64,000 bases of DNA. Origin: Bifidobacterium simiiventris (GTDB lineage Bacteria > Actinomycetota > Actinomycetes > Actinomycetales > Bifidobacteriaceae). The stretch is taken from assembly GCF_019331715.1 (NCBI RefSeq), contig NZ_JAHBBG010000001.1:496001-560000 (forward strand). Reading direction: 5' to 3'. A program made the translations under genes and the position numbers. The notes below the pieces were generated by a model. The model had not been told where the DNA came from, did no database searches, and saw only the letters and a program-made list of their open reading frames with translations. Positions 1 to 9,481 of the stretch are shown piece by piece; positions within the stretch are counted from its first letter, which is position 1, and every line of letters starts with the position of its first letter.

Positions 1-1294
1 CGAACGTCAGTCCGGTCACGAGGCCGCCCGGCCGCGCCCAGTCGCCGGTGATGACCGCGACTGCGACGAACAGTATGGCCATATAGACGACGATGATGGA
101 CGCGTAGACGCGCACGCGGCCGATGCGGTCGGTGAACCCGGGCACGCCGGCGATCACCTGCATGGTGAAACCACGGCCGTCGTAGGCCAAACCGTTGCTT
201 TCGACGATCGCCATGCCCCAGCCGGACCAGATGAGCACCTGCCAGACGATGCCGCTGATGCCGTGCGCCTGCAGCGAGAAGATGACGAGGAAGAACACGG
301 GCATGACGAACATCATGGCCTGCCGCGGGTCGCGTCTGAGATAGGTCAGCAGTCGGGCGGACACCGCGCCGGACGGCGAGTCGGGCATCCAGCCGAACGC
401 GCCGATGCCCTTCGTTTTCACGGCCTTGTCCCCTGCGCCCACGGTGAGTCGTTCACGGCGAAGACACCACGTGCACACCATGAAACACAGTATCCAGGCA
501 ATCGCGAGGATCGCGATGCGTGCGAGCAACACCGGCCAGTCGCCGAGCATCGCGTCGTACGGCAGCTGGAACGGCGCACCGAACGGCGTCCATGCGACGA
601 GGGACGCGACCAGCGCGACGCCGTCGAGGCTGAACCCGTCCGCCGCGCCGGAATTGAGCACGATGCTCGGAATCTGCATGAGACTGACGAACAGCATGAC
701 GATGACGATATAGAACACGCCGGTGCCGCGTTTCGACGTGACGAGTACGGTCGACAGCGACAGCAGCATCTTCGACACGCTCATCATCGTGAGGACGGCA
801 ATCGGAGCTGCGGCAAGCGCGACGATGACGATGGCGGGGCCGAACATGCGGAAGGCCATGGCCCATAGCATGAGCGAGAGCAGGCCGGTGATCGCGGGCG
901 TGCCGGTCAGGCCGGACAAGAGCAGTCCGAATTGCAGTTCGCGGTCGGGAATGCCGTAGAGCGCGAACTTGCGCGGGCTCATCGTGGAGCCTTCGCCGAT
1001 CAGCATGATCTGGAACAGGCCGACCGCGAGCGTGAGGAACGCGCCGACCAGCACGACGACCGAGTTGACGACGCCGGACGGGCCGAGGATGTTGACCGGC
1101 GGGAAGCCGGGGGCTTGGGACGGGACGAACGGCGGCAGGTCGCCGATGAACCATGCCATCACGGCGACGCCGACAACCGTGCCGGCCGCCATCACGAGCG
1201 CGATCGCATAGCCGATGGTTTGCCATACGGATTTGCGCAGCGTCGCCCAAGTGAGCGCCCAGCGCATGCGCACGAGCGTGAGCGCGGCGGTCAT
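1..1294 (-). CDS. ABC-2-like transporter permease (partial)
   Basis: This is an open frame of at least 431 codons that runs off the left edge of the window. It begins with ATG at 1294, which overlaps the stop of the ATPase gene in an ATGA junction, so the two are translationally coupled. The product starts MTAALTLVRM and has several long hydrophobic segments (for example around IGYAIALVMAAGTVVGVVAVMAW and ILAIAWILCFMVC), as expected of an integral membrane subunit. With the upstream ATPase it would make an ABC exporter in the cytoplasmic membrane. The substrate cannot be told from the sequence. The C-terminus is outside the window. Confidence 0.8.
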   Translation of the reverse strand, partial: MTAALTLVRMRWALTWATLRKSVWQTIGYAIALVMAAGTVVGVAVMAWFIGDLPPFVPSQAPGFPPVNILGPSGVVNSVVVLVGAFLTLAVGLFQIMLIGEGSTMSPRKFALYGIPDRELQFGLLLSGLTGTPAITGLLSLMLWAMAFRMFGPAIVIVALAAAPIAVLTMMSVSKMLLSLSTVLVTSKRGTGVFYIVIVMLFVSLMQIPSIVLNSGAADGFSLDGVALVASLVAWTPFGAPFQLPYDAMLGDWPVLLARIAILAIAWILCFMVCTWCLRRERLTVGAGDKAVKTKGIGAFGWMPDSPSGAVSARLLTYLRRDPRQAMMFVMPVFFLVIFSLQAHGISGIVWQVLIWSGWGMAIVESNGLAYDGRGFTMQVIAGVPGFTDRIGRVRVYASIIVVYMAILFVAVAVITGDWARPGGLVTGLTF

Positions 1295-2433
1295 CGCGTC
1301 TCTCCCGCGTTACAACCGTTGCCATTCGTCTCCTCATGGCCACGTTCGACGGAATGCTCGTTTTCATTGTCATTTCGAGCGGAGCGAAGCGAAGTCGAGA
1401 AATCTTGCGCGCCCACAACCTGATCAGATCTCTCCGCTTCGCTACGCTCCGGTCGAGATGACACAGCATCGACGCTCGACGGTACCACCGTATTCGCGCC
1501 GCCGTCGAGCCAGCTCAGGTGCGCGGCCTCGTGCCGGCCGCCGACCAGTTGCAGGAACCGGTCCTCCAGATCCTCGCCGGCCGCGACCTCGTCCACGGTG
1601 CCGGCCGCGCACACCTGACCGTTGTTGATCACGGCCACATGCGTGCACATCTTCTCCACCAATGCCATGACATGCGAGGAGATGACGACCGTGCCGCCGG
1701 TCTTGGCGTATTCGATGAGGATGTCCTTGAGATTCGCGCTGGAGACCGGGTCGACCGATTCGAACGGCTCGTCGAGTACCAGGATGCGCGGGCTGTGGAT
1801 CATCGCGGAGGCGAGGCAAATCTTCTTGGTCATGCCGGCCGAATAGTCGGTGACCATCGTGTTCGCGGCCTGCGTGAGATCGAACGCGGCGAGCAGGTCG
1901 TTCGCGCGGCGCACCGATTCGGCGCGTCCCATGCCGCGCAGCATGCCCGAGTAGACGAGCAGCTGCAGGCCGGTGAGCCGGTCGAAGATCTGGTCGGGCT
2001 GCGGCATCACGCCGATCATGCGTTTGGCCGTGTTCACGTCGCGCCACACATCGTGGCCAAGGATCATCGCCAGACCCGCGTCGGGCACGAGCAGACCGGT
2101 CACCATGTTGAGCGTCGTGGTCTTGCCCGCGCCGTTGGGGCCGACGAGTCCGTAGAACGAGCCGACCGGAATGTCGAGCGACAGGCCGTTGACGGCGATC
2201 TTCTGATCGAATCGCTTGCACAGGCCGCGGATCGACATGGCCGCCGCCGGATTCGGCGGGACCGGCTGCGGTGGATACGGATATGACGGATACGGTTGCG
2301 CGAACTGCGACGGTACTGTCTGCGTCTGCTGCGTTGCCGCCGTCATGGGCGTCCCGGCCGGAACCCCCATCGGCTGCGGCATCGTCGGTTGAGTCGGAAA
2401 TCCAACATTCCCCTGCGTGTTGTCTACACTCAT
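1291..2433 (-). CDS. ABC transporter ATP-binding protein with Pro/Gln-rich N-terminus
   Basis: The 380-residue product is an ABC-2-type ATPase. Walker A is GPNGAGKTT, the Walker B region is ILVLDEPF, and an H-loop histidine lies in VVISSHV. The signature is degenerate (YSAGMTKK). About 60 residues rich in Pro, Gln and Thr precede the ATPase domain, which is unusual and may be a flexible linker. The last ~55 residues do not look like an ABC domain: they include a translated copy of the 96-bp inverted-repeat element at 1368-1463, read through in frame. The stop overlaps the permease start (ATGA). The two genes form an exporter operon of unknown substrate. Confidence 0.85.
   Translation of the reverse strand: MSVDNTQGNVGFPTQPTMPQPMGVPAGTPMTAATQQTQTVPSQFAQPYPSYPYPPQPVPPNPAAAMSIRGLCKRFDQKIAVNGLSLDIPVGSFYGLVGPNGAGKTTTLNMVTGLLVPDAGLAMILGHDVWRDVNTAKRMIGVMPQPDQIFDRLTGLQLLVYSGMLRGMGRAESVRRANDLLAAFDLTQAANTMVTDYSAGMTKKICLASAMIHSPRILVLDEPFESVDPVSSANLKDILIEYAKTGGTVVISSHVMALVEKMCTHVAVINNGQVCAAGTVDEVAAGEDLEDRFLQLVGGRHEAAHLSWLDGGANTVVPSSVDAVSSRPERSEAERSDQVVGAQDFSTSLRSARNDNENEHSVERGHEETNGNGCNAGETR
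1368..1463. repeat. 96-bp inverted-repeat element, copy 1, inside a CDS
   Basis: The ends are inverted repeats (TGTCATTTCGAGCGG at the left, CCGGTCGAGATGACA at the right, imperfect). The inner arms are also complementary (GGAGCGAAGCGAAGTCGAG against CTCCGCTTCGCTACGCTCC). The same type of element occurs at 11499-11594 and 30453-30547. It resembles a non-autonomous MITE or REP-like element. This copy lies within the 3' part of the ABC ATPase gene without breaking the frame. Confidence 0.75.
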
Positions 2434-2487
2434 GCATCCAACTCTAGCCGAGCAAGCCGCAACACGCCGTCATACCGCAGACCGATG

Positions 2488-3468
2488 CTACTCGTGCTTT
2501 TCGTCGTACTCCTCGTCGGTGGGCGTCTCGTCGTACAGTTCATGGCCCTGCTTCTCGGCGATCTTCATCTGCTCGTTGATCCACGCCGCCTCGGCCGGGT
2601 TGATGTCCGCCGTGTTGAGCACCTTCTGCCACACCGGGTAGAACAGGTGCATCGCCGGGTACATGGCCGTGAACAGGATCTCCGGCTTGTGCTTGCGCCA
2701 ATGCTGCGGATGCGCGTCGAACGTGTTCTTGAAACGGCGCATGTAGTTGAGGAACGAGCCGAACGACGTGTCCATGCGCCGCGCGCTCATGCCCGCGATC
2801 ATGCGGGGCGAATACACGGTCTTGAGCCCCTTGCCGATCAGATGCAGCGACAGGTCGATGTCCTCATGCATCACGTCCGACTTGTCGCGGCACACCTCGC
2901 CCGCGATCTGCCGCCACGCGCTCGAGCGCACCGCCATGTTCGAGCCGAACAGCAGCGGCTGACCGCCGTCCGCACGGTAGATGCGCTTGCGGATCGAATT
3001 GTCGCCCTTCAGGCCGAAATGCCGCGACGGCATGTCATAGTACATCACCGGACCGGTCGCGCCCATCGCCTCCGGGTCCTCGGTGAAGATGCCCGACACG
3101 ACCTCCACCCAATCGGGCTTGATCATGCAGTCCGCGTCGAAACGGCCCAACACGTCACCCGTGGCCGCGTTCAGACCGAAATTGCGCGTCGGGATCAGCC
3201 CCTGCTCCTCGTTCTGATGCAGCAGCTTGATCGGCGCCTCCGGGTGTTCGGCCATGAACCGTTCCACGATCGCGCACGTGTCGTCGGTCGACCGATTGTC
3301 GACGACGATCACCTCATACGGCATCACCGTCTGCCGGACCGTGTTCAGCAGACAGTCGGCGATGCGCTCGGATTCGTTCCACGCGGGAATGACGATCGAA
3401 ACATTCAGCATATCTTCAGCATACAAACGCCGCACGAACACCCGCATCATCCGCACGGACGAGATCAC
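2488..3468 (-). CDS. Glycosyltransferase family 2
   Basis: The 326-residue product has a GT-A fold signature: VSIVIPAWNESERI near the N-terminus, a nucleotide-binding VVDNRSTDDT, and a DxD-like FDADC that would hold the metal and sugar nucleotide. No clear transmembrane helix is present, apart from a hydrophobic stretch near LFTAMYPAMHLFYPVW. The GTG at 3468 is preferred because GGGGAGG lies 5 nt upstream; an internal ATG at 3411 (MLNVSIV) is the alternative. The C-terminus is acidic. The gene is divergent from the AI-2E family gene. The acceptor is unknown; cell-envelope glycan or glycolipid synthesis is likely. Confidence 0.85.
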   Translation of the reverse strand: MISSVRMMRVFVRRLYAEDMLNVSIVIPAWNESERIADCLLNTVRQTVMPYEVIVVDNRSTDDTCAIVERFMAEHPEAPIKLLHQNEEQGLIPTRNFGLNAATGDVLGRFDADCMIKPDWVEVVSGIFTEDPEAMGATGPVMYYDMPSRHFGLKGDNSIRKRIYRADGGQPLLFGSNMAVRSSAWRQIAGEVCRDKSDVMHEDIDLSLHLIGKGLKTVYSPRMIAGMSARRMDTSFGSFLNYMRRFKNTFDAHPQHWRKHKPEILFTAMYPAMHLFYPVWQKVLNTADINPAEAAWINEQMKIAEKQGHELYDETPTDEEYDEKHE

Positions 3469-3515
3469 CGCAACCTCCCCGCCGAAATGACCGCCCGCCG
3501 TTAGAATAGGGAGCC

Positions 3516-5069
3516 ATGACTGGACAGGATGACCAAAGAATCGATTTCGCGTCGGTGTTCCCGGCGAAGGGGGACTCGCGCAGACCGCCGGACTGGTGGG
3601 GCCGCGGACTCCTCTACGCCGTGATCGCCGTGTTCCTCGCCTACTTCGTCTGGAACTCGTGGGCGAAGATCGACTACATCGTACTCGATCTGGTCATCTC
3701 GATCTTCATCGCGCTCGCCATCGAACCGATGGTGCTCATCATGATCCGCCACGGCTGGAAGCGCGGCGTCGCGTCCGCGGTCAGCCTGGTCGGTCTTGCG
3801 GTGATCATCTGCGCGTTGTTCGCGTTGTTCGGTTCGATGTTCGTTCAGCAGGTGATCTCGATGGTCAAGGGCATTCCCGCCCTCTACGACCAGATCGTCG
3901 CGCTCGTCAACCAGTACTCGTCGTTCAAGATGCCCGAGATCGACGCGCTCGGCGGCGAGATCGTCAAGAACCTGCAGACCTCGTGGGTGGCGAACTTCGC
4001 CGGCCAGGCCGTGAGCACCACGATGGGCCTGTTCAGCGCGCTGCTCGACCTGATGACCATCGTGATGGTCACGTACTACATTTCCGCGGCGGGCCCGAAG
4101 ATGCGCCGCAGCATGTGCCAGTGGCTCGGCGACAGCCAGCAGCGCCGCTTCCTGCTTGCGTGGACGATCGTGCAGGACCAGATCTCCGGCTTCCTGTTCT
4201 CCCGTTCGATCCTCGCACTCATCAACGCGACGTGCACCGCGATCTTCCTCGAGATCATCCACGTGCCGTACTGGCTGCCGCTCGCCCTGTTCTGCGGCAT
4301 CGTATCGCAGTTCATTCCGACGGTCGGCACGTATATCGGCGGCGCGCTGCCGGTCGTGTTCGCATGGGGGTCGAACGGCGTGCTGTATGCGGTGGGCGTG
4401 CTCGTGTTCATCACCGTCTACCAGCAGTTCGAGAACCTCATCCTGTCTCCGAAGATCTCGCAGCGCACGATGGATCTGAACCCGGCGATCGCGTTCCTCG
4501 CGGTGCTCGTGTTCGGTTCGGTGTTCGGCGCGCTCGGCGCATTCCTCGCGCTGCCGATCACCGCGAGCCTGCAGGCGATCTTCAAGGTGTACACGAAACG
4601 CTACGAGCTGGTCGATTCGCCGTTGCTGTATGACCCGGACACGGTGAAGAAGTCGAAGGTGGTCGAAGGCGCGGAGGCGATCGGAGAGCACGTGTTCAAG
4701 CCGGTCACCGACCATATGCCGCGCGCGGCGAAGGGGTCGAGCGCGCGCGTGCCGATCGACGAGGAGCTGCGCCATCTGACCGAGCAGGTATATCGGATGC
4801 CGACGTCGGAGCAGTTGGACGATTCGGAGACGATGGCGATCCCGAAGGGCGTGCTCGGCAAGTGGGACGAGACGCGGCACGGCGGATTGGCAGGACTGAA
4901 CGGCACCGACGATACGGACGGCAAGATGGCAGACACGTCCGACGACGATACGACGGCGGCCGGCGCAACCGGCACGACCGACGGCAACGCCGATCACGAC
5001 GCGGCCGACCGCACGCAGGACGCCACGCGCACCCCATCCGACGACAATCCAAGAAGCAGGTGGCGCTGA
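3516..5069 (+). CDS. AI-2E family transporter (membrane protein)
   Basis: The 517-residue product has the layout of the AI-2E/PerM family. Two N-terminal membrane segments (GLLYAVIAVFLAYFVW; LVISIFIALAIEPMVLIMI) come first, then a third, a soluble loop, and a C-terminal bundle containing FIPTVGTYIGGALPVV and LNPAIAFLAVLVFG, typical family motifs. After residue ~370 there is a hydrophilic, acidic Thr/Asp-rich tail of ~140 residues, longer than usual and probably disordered and cytoplasmic. Family members have been linked to autoinducer export or Na+/H+ exchange, so the substrate is uncertain. It is coupled to the next gene through a TGATG junction. Confidence 0.85.
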   Translation: MTGQDDQRIDFASVFPAKGDSRRPPDWWGRGLLYAVIAVFLAYFVWNSWAKIDYIVLDLVISIFIALAIEPMVLIMIRHGWKRGVASAVSLVGLAVIICALFALFGSMFVQQVISMVKGIPALYDQIVALVNQYSSFKMPEIDALGGEIVKNLQTSWVANFAGQAVSTTMGLFSALLDLMTIVMVTYYISAAGPKMRRSMCQWLGDSQQRRFLLAWTIVQDQISGFLFSRSILALINATCTAIFLEIIHVPYWLPLALFCGIVSQFIPTVGTYIGGALPVVFAWGSNGVLYAVGVLVFITVYQQFENLILSPKISQRTMDLNPAIAFLAVLVFGSVFGALGAFLALPITASLQAIFKVYTKRYELVDSPLLYDPDTVKKSKVVEGAEAIGEHVFKPVTDHMPRAAKGSSARVPIDEELRHLTEQVYRMPTSEQLDDSETMAIPKGVLGKWDETRHGGLAGLNGTDDTDGKMADTSDDDTTAAGATGTTDGNADHDAADRTQDATRTPSDDNPRSRWR

Positions 5070-6295
5070 TGGCCCTGTTATCCATCCTCGACATCCTCAT
5101 GTACATCGTCGGCACGGTCGGCATCGGATACCAGGCGATCTGCGTGGTCATCTCGCTGGTCTCCAAGCCGATCACGTTCCCCGACGCGCCGATGGACCGG
5201 CACTACGCCGTCCTCATCTCCGCACGCAACGAGGAGAGCGTCATCGGCAACCTCATCGGTGACATCCAGACGCAAACGTATCCGAACCGGCTCATCGACA
5301 TCTGGCTCGTCGCCGACAACTGCGACGACCACACCGCCGATCTGGCCCGTTCCAAGGGCTGCCACGTGATCGAACGCTTCAACAAGGAGCTGGTCGGCAA
5401 GGGCTACGCACTCACCTACCTGCTCGACCAGATGAACGAGACCGGCGCAAGCGACAAGTACGACGCGTTCTTCGTGTTCGACGCCGACAACCGGCTCGCC
5501 CCGAACTACTTCGAGGAAATGAACAAGGCGTTCCAGTCCGGGTTCAGGATCCTGACCAGCTACCGCAACTCGGTCAACCTGTCCGACAACTGGGTATCGT
5601 CCGGCTCAGCACTGTGGTTCATCCGCGAATCGCGCTTCCTGTCCGCCTCGCGCATGCGCCTGGGCACCAGCTGCCACGTGGGCGGCACCGGATTCATGTT
5701 CTCCAAGGAGGTCATGCAGCGCAACAAAGGCTGGAAATTCCACCTGCTGACCGAGGACCTCGAATTCACGATGGACTCGGTGCTGCACGGCGACCGCATC
5801 GGCTACTGCGGCACCGCGATGCTGTACGACGAACAGCCGGTCACCTTCCAGCAAAGCTGGCGGCAGCGGCTTCGCTGGAGCAAGGGGTTCCTGCAGGTGT
5901 TCCGCTACTACGGCCCGGCGCTCATCAAACGCGCGGTGCGCGAACGCGACTTCTCGGCCGTGGACTTCACACTGCTGCTGTGCCCGTTCACCGTGCTGGC
6001 GATCGCCCGAATGATCCTGGGATGGCTGTTCGCCGCGTGCGGATTCGTGACATGGCAGAGCCAGGTCGCCTCGCTCGGCGGATGGGCGTCCAGCATCGTG
6101 ACCGCCGTGGTGACGATGATGGCGCTCGCCGCGCTCACGATCATCGTGGAACGCGACCATATCGGCGCGACAAACAAGGAGCTGCTCGCCTATGTGCTGA
6201 GCTTCCCGATCTACATGCTGAGCTATGTGCCGATCTCGTTCCAGGCGATCTTCGCCAAGGCCCAGTGGAAGCCGATCGCGCATAAAGGCGCATGA
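5069..6295 (+). CDS. Membrane-associated glycosyltransferase family 2
   Basis: The ATG at 5069 overlaps the stop of the upstream gene (TGATG) and follows an AAGAAGCAGG sequence, giving 408 residues. An N-terminal hydrophobic anchor (LSILDILMYIVGTVGIGYQAICVVISL) precedes a GT2 domain with VLISARNEES, a DxD in FVFDADNRL, a TED motif in HLLTEDLEF and the QxxRW-type motif QRLRW seen in processive or polysaccharide-synthesising GT2 enzymes. The C-terminal third has three or four membrane helices. It probably polymerises or exports a surface glycan. The AI-2E gene and this gene form an operon; the acceptor is not known. Confidence 0.88.
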   Translation: MALLSILDILMYIVGTVGIGYQAICVVISLVSKPITFPDAPMDRHYAVLISARNEESVIGNLIGDIQTQTYPNRLIDIWLVADNCDDHTADLARSKGCHVIERFNKELVGKGYALTYLLDQMNETGASDKYDAFFVFDADNRLAPNYFEEMNKAFQSGFRILTSYRNSVNLSDNWVSSGSALWFIRESRFLSASRMRLGTSCHVGGTGFMFSKEVMQRNKGWKFHLLTEDLEFTMDSVLHGDRIGYCGTAMLYDEQPVTFQQSWRQRLRWSKGFLQVFRYYGPALIKRAVRERDFSAVDFTLLLCPFTVLAIARMILGWLFAACGFVTWQSQVASLGGWASSIVTAVVTMMALAALTIIVERDHIGATNKELLAYVLSFPIYMLSYVPISFQAIFAKAQWKPIAHKGA

Positions 6296-6381
6296 GACGC
6301 GACGGCTAGGAGCAGGGAGCCGATCAGGGTAAGTCGGATGTGCCGGCACGGCGGGGTCGCGCGAGTCAATGCGCATGGTCG

Positions 6382-7383
6382 TCATTCGCCGTCCCTGACG
6401 ATTTCCGGATCGGAGGCGTCCGCGCTTGCGGTGAACCCTCCCGTATACCACGAATCCCACGCCGGCGTCTGCGTCGAATGACGCATCGCGTCCCGCGCGG
6501 CCTTGACGGTGAACTTGTCGCCGTCGATGCGCGTGATCTGCGCGATCTCGTAGTGGATATTCAGTCCCTCATTCCGCATGCCGGTGATGAATGCCGATAC
6601 GAGCGAGGCGAACCGGTCACGATCGGTGACGGTTGTCGGGGAGATGTAGATTTCCGCGCTGCCGACGAAATACGAGGCGAGATCGTCGGCTGCAACGGAC
6701 GGCGACAACTCCCATTGGGTCTCATTCTTCGGACCGGTGGGATCGCTGATCTGATAAACGCAGTCGAGATCGGGATGCGCCGCAAGGAACCGTTCGATTC
6801 GCGCCGTGAGATGGCTGTTGTAATCGTCCTTGCGCAACGCGGTGAAATACGTGTCCGCGACGTACGGCTCGGAACCGTCCCTGTCCACATAGTCCACTTC
6901 GAATACCTCGCCCTGCAGCGACCCGGACGTGGGCGTCACGTTGATCCACCATGTCGGGTCGAGCAGTTCCGGTCTATGGAATCCTTCGGATGCCTGGAAT
7001 TTCACGCCGTACCGTTCCGACATCCCGTCAAGCAGCGTCTCCGCCAACGTGACCAGACGGAACAGCTGCACGTCACTCCAGCCCGCTTCCATGCCAGCGA
7101 CGCCCGCATCCCGTTCCTGACGATCGTTTAGCAGCGCCTTCGCTATCGTGATCTGCCGCGCGGTGGGTTTGGCCTCCATGTCGTATCTTTGCTTCGCATA
7201 TGGCGGCCAATCCGAAAACGTTTCGTTTCCGGTGCCGTCGACATCCGACCCGCTCGCGCCCGTATCGGCATGATGCGCGAACCATGATGGAGCGGCGCAT
7301 CCGCAAACTGCGGTGATGATGGCCGCGATCGTCGCCAATGCCGCCACGTATGCCGCCCATCGGCGGTTTCCTGCCCGGCTCAT
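6382..7383 (-). CDS. Putative lipoprotein, unknown function
   Basis: The product is 333 residues from ATG 7383, which has GGGGAAT about 6 nt upstream; an in-frame start 13 codons earlier is less likely. A basic N-terminus and hydrophobic stretch end in VCGC, which fits a lipobox, so it should be a membrane-anchored extracytoplasmic lipoprotein. The mature part is hydrophilic and acidic (EVDYVDRDGSEPYVADTYF; HPDLDCVYQISDPTG), with a β-rich look. I do not recognise a family. It lies just downstream of an AT-rich membrane-protein gene on the same strand and may act with it. Confidence 0.65.
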   Translation of the reverse strand: MSRAGNRRWAAYVAALATIAAIITAVCGCAAPSWFAHHADTGASGSDVDGTGNETFSDWPPYAKQRYDMEAKPTARQITIAKALLNDRQERDAGVAGMEAGWSDVQLFRLVTLAETLLDGMSERYGVKFQASEGFHRPELLDPTWWINVTPTSGSLQGEVFEVDYVDRDGSEPYVADTYFTALRKDDYNSHLTARIERFLAAHPDLDCVYQISDPTGPKNETQWELSPSVAADDLASYFVGSAEIYISPTTVTDRDRFASLVSAFITGMRNEGLNIHYEIAQITRIDGDKFTVKAARDAMRHSTQTPAWDSWYTGGFTASADASDPEIVRDGE

Positions 7384-7418
7384 TGATATTCCCCGTCTCC
7401 GTTGACGCTCCGATATCC

Positions 7419-8006
7419 TCAATTACCAATGTTCGACTTCCAGATATATAGTAGCCGGAAACGTGCAATTGGGCGAGAAGCGTAACCGAAAAACATACAT
7501 ATGAAAGTCATCATCGACCAACAAATCAGCAATGCAATGCTGGTTATATACAAATATAAAAGCAGCAAAACAATATCAAGCAAAATAAAGAATACGGAAA
7601 ACTTAAGAACGATAAAAGCGTTTCGCATGGTTGAGGAGTATATGACATCGGAGCTAACGTGTTCGACATCATACTCCACAAGCGATCTTCGTTCCCAATA
7701 CCGATGCGTCACTCCGATCGAAGCCACCGCCGAGCATGCAAGAACGATGCAGACAATAACTGGAAGATGACGATACGGCGAATCTCCTAATATGCCATCA
7801 AGCCAACGAAAGACGATGCAAGCCAGCACAACGCAGAAGGAAACGGAGGCAGGGCTCGGTCCGACCGTTTTACCCCATGAACCCTTATCGGAATAAAATA
7901 CATGAGTTTTTGTCTGGTAATACAGGACAGGGGACATGGATGACCCATAGTCAATCGCGCCTATGGGCACGAAATCAGCATACTTGGATTCACCCATTTC
8001 AATCAT
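7419..8006 (-). CDS. Small multi-pass membrane protein, unknown function
   Basis: The 195-residue product has hydrophobic segments around SVSFCVVLACIVF, HLPVIVCIVLACSAVASIGV, AFIVLKFSVFFILLDIVLLLLYLYI and ALLICWSMMTFICMFFGY, so four or five membrane helices. The base composition is clearly more AT-rich than the neighbours, suggesting transfer. No strong ribosome binding site is seen; ATG 7997 (MGESKY) is an alternative start. The gene ends just before the lipoprotein gene (stop at 7419 against a start at 7383), so the pair is probably cotranscribed. No family is recognised. Confidence 0.55.
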   Translation of the reverse strand: MIEMGESKYADFVPIGAIDYGSSMSPVLYYQTKTHVFYSDKGSWGKTVGPSPASVSFCVVLACIVFRWLDGILGDSPYRHLPVIVCIVLACSAVASIGVTHRYWERRSLVEYDVEHVSSDVIYSSTMRNAFIVLKFSVFFILLDIVLLLLYLYITSIALLICWSMMTFICMFFGYASRPIARFRLLYIWKSNIGN

Positions 8007-8096
8007 CGTTTTCAGGAGAATTTTGGTATTCCGTCTTCGGATTCGCCGTTTGGTACGTTTCCGGAGAAACCATCAGACCGTTTTTCCACGGAAACA

Positions 8097-8134
8097 ATGA
8101 TGGGGCGGAACCGATCACGGTTTTGCCCCATCAT
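8097..8134 (-). terminator. Terminator hairpin downstream of fucO
   Basis: Perfect 10-bp arms ATGATGGGGC and GCCCCATCAT flank an 18-nt loop, just after the stop of the minus-strand dehydrogenase gene. On the minus strand the stem is followed by TGTTTCC, a weak T-rich tract. Confidence 0.6.
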
Positions 8135-8156
8135 GCGTCTCATCCGATCACGGACG

Positions 8157-9308
8157 TCACATCAGCGACTTGTAGATCGCGAGGATGTCCTCTTCGGTGG
8201 CCTTGCGCGGGTTGCCCGGCGTGCACACGTCGTTGAACGCATCGTGCGCGAGCGGCTCAAGGTCGGCCTCGGTGGCGCCGACCTCGGAGATCGTGGTCGG
8301 GTTCTTGAGATCGACGGTCAGCTTGTGGACGGCCTGCACGGCCTCTTCGCGCACCGTCTCGAGGTCTCCGGTGTACGCGTCGGCCACGCCGAACGCGTCG
8401 GCGATGTCGCGGTACTTCTCACCGGTGAAGTCCTTGTTGTACTCCATGACCGGGGCCAGCAGGATGCCGTTGGCCACGCCGTGCGCGACGCCCAGACGGC
8501 CGCCCAGCGGATGCGCCATGCCGTGCACGAGGCCGAGGCCGACGTTCGAGTAGGCCATGCCGGTGATGTAGGAGGCGTACGCCATCTGTTCGCCGGCCGG
8601 AATGTCGCCGTCGGCGGACTTGGCGAGGTTCTTGGCGATCATGCGGATGGTCTGCATCGACAGGCAGTCCGACAGGCTCCACGCGCCCGGCGTGATGTAG
8701 CCTTCGATCGCGTGGGTCAGGGCGTCGAGGCCGGTGGCGACCTTGAGGCCGCGCGGCATGGAGTCCGTGAGATCAGGGTCGACGAACGCGACGATCGGGA
8801 TGTCATGCGGGTCGACGGCGACGAACTTGCGCTTGTTCGCGGTGTCGGTGATGACGTAGTTGATGGTCGTCTCGGAGGCGGTTCCGGCGGTGGTCGGCAC
8901 ACCGAAAATCGGCACGGACGGGTTCTTCGTGTCCGCGACGCCTTCGAGCGAGAGCACATCGGCGAACTCCGGGTTGGCGGTGATGATGCCGATGCCCTTG
9001 CAGGTGTCCTGCGGCGAGCCGCCGCCCAGACCGATCAGGAAGTCGGCGCCGGACTCGGCGAACTTCTTCACGCCGTCCTGGATGCATTCGACCGGCGGGT
9101 TCGGCTTGACGTTGGAGAACACCTCATACGGCATGCCGGCCTCGTCGAGCACCTTGGTGACCTTCTCGGCGGTGCCGGTCTCCAGCAGCACCGGATCGGT
9201 GACGATGAACGCCTTGGTGAAGCCGTGCGACTTCGCGACGGCCGGGATCTCCTTGATGGCGCCGCGGCCGAAATACGCGGTCTGATTGAAAATCATGCGA
9301 TAGACCAT
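8157..9308 (-). CDS. fucO: Lactaldehyde reductase / iron-containing alcohol dehydrogenase
   Basis: The 383-residue product matches the group III iron-containing alcohol dehydrogenases over its full length. GLGGGSPQDTCKGI is the nucleotide-binding loop, TTAGTASETT is typical of the family, and metal-binding His residues occur in LTHAIEGYITPGAW, GMAHPLGG and GVAHGVAN. FucO reduces L-lactaldehyde to L-1,2-propanediol with NADH at the end of fucose or rhamnose breakdown. The start at 9308 follows CGAAGGAGAACCAGT. The gene stands alone, with terminator hairpins downstream. The exact aldehyde substrate (lactaldehyde or another) is inferred from similarity. Confidence 0.85.
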   Translation of the reverse strand: MVYRMIFNQTAYFGRGAIKEIPAVAKSHGFTKAFIVTDPVLLETGTAEKVTKVLDEAGMPYEVFSNVKPNPPVECIQDGVKKFAESGADFLIGLGGGSPQDTCKGIGIITANPEFADVLSLEGVADTKNPSVPIFGVPTTAGTASETTINYVITDTANKRKFVAVDPHDIPIVAFVDPDLTDSMPRGLKVATGLDALTHAIEGYITPGAWSLSDCLSMQTIRMIAKNLAKSADGDIPAGEQMAYASYITGMAYSNVGLGLVHGMAHPLGGRLGVAHGVANGILLAPVMEYNKDFTGEKYRDIADAFGVADAYTGDLETVREEAVQAVHKLTVDLKNPTTISEVGATEADLEPLAHDAFNDVCTPGNPRKATEEDILAIYKSLM

Positions 9309-9481
9309 ACTGGTTCTCCTTCGAAACAGCGATGCGACTGCGCAACCATGCGCCGTGCCGCACCCTTGTCGGTTACAACGCCTCCCATCCTACCCTCATC
9401 GATGTGATTTCGCTGGAAACCACGTCACAACACGCCGACGACATCCCATCATCCACGGCTACATGTCTCTTCCGGACTCTT

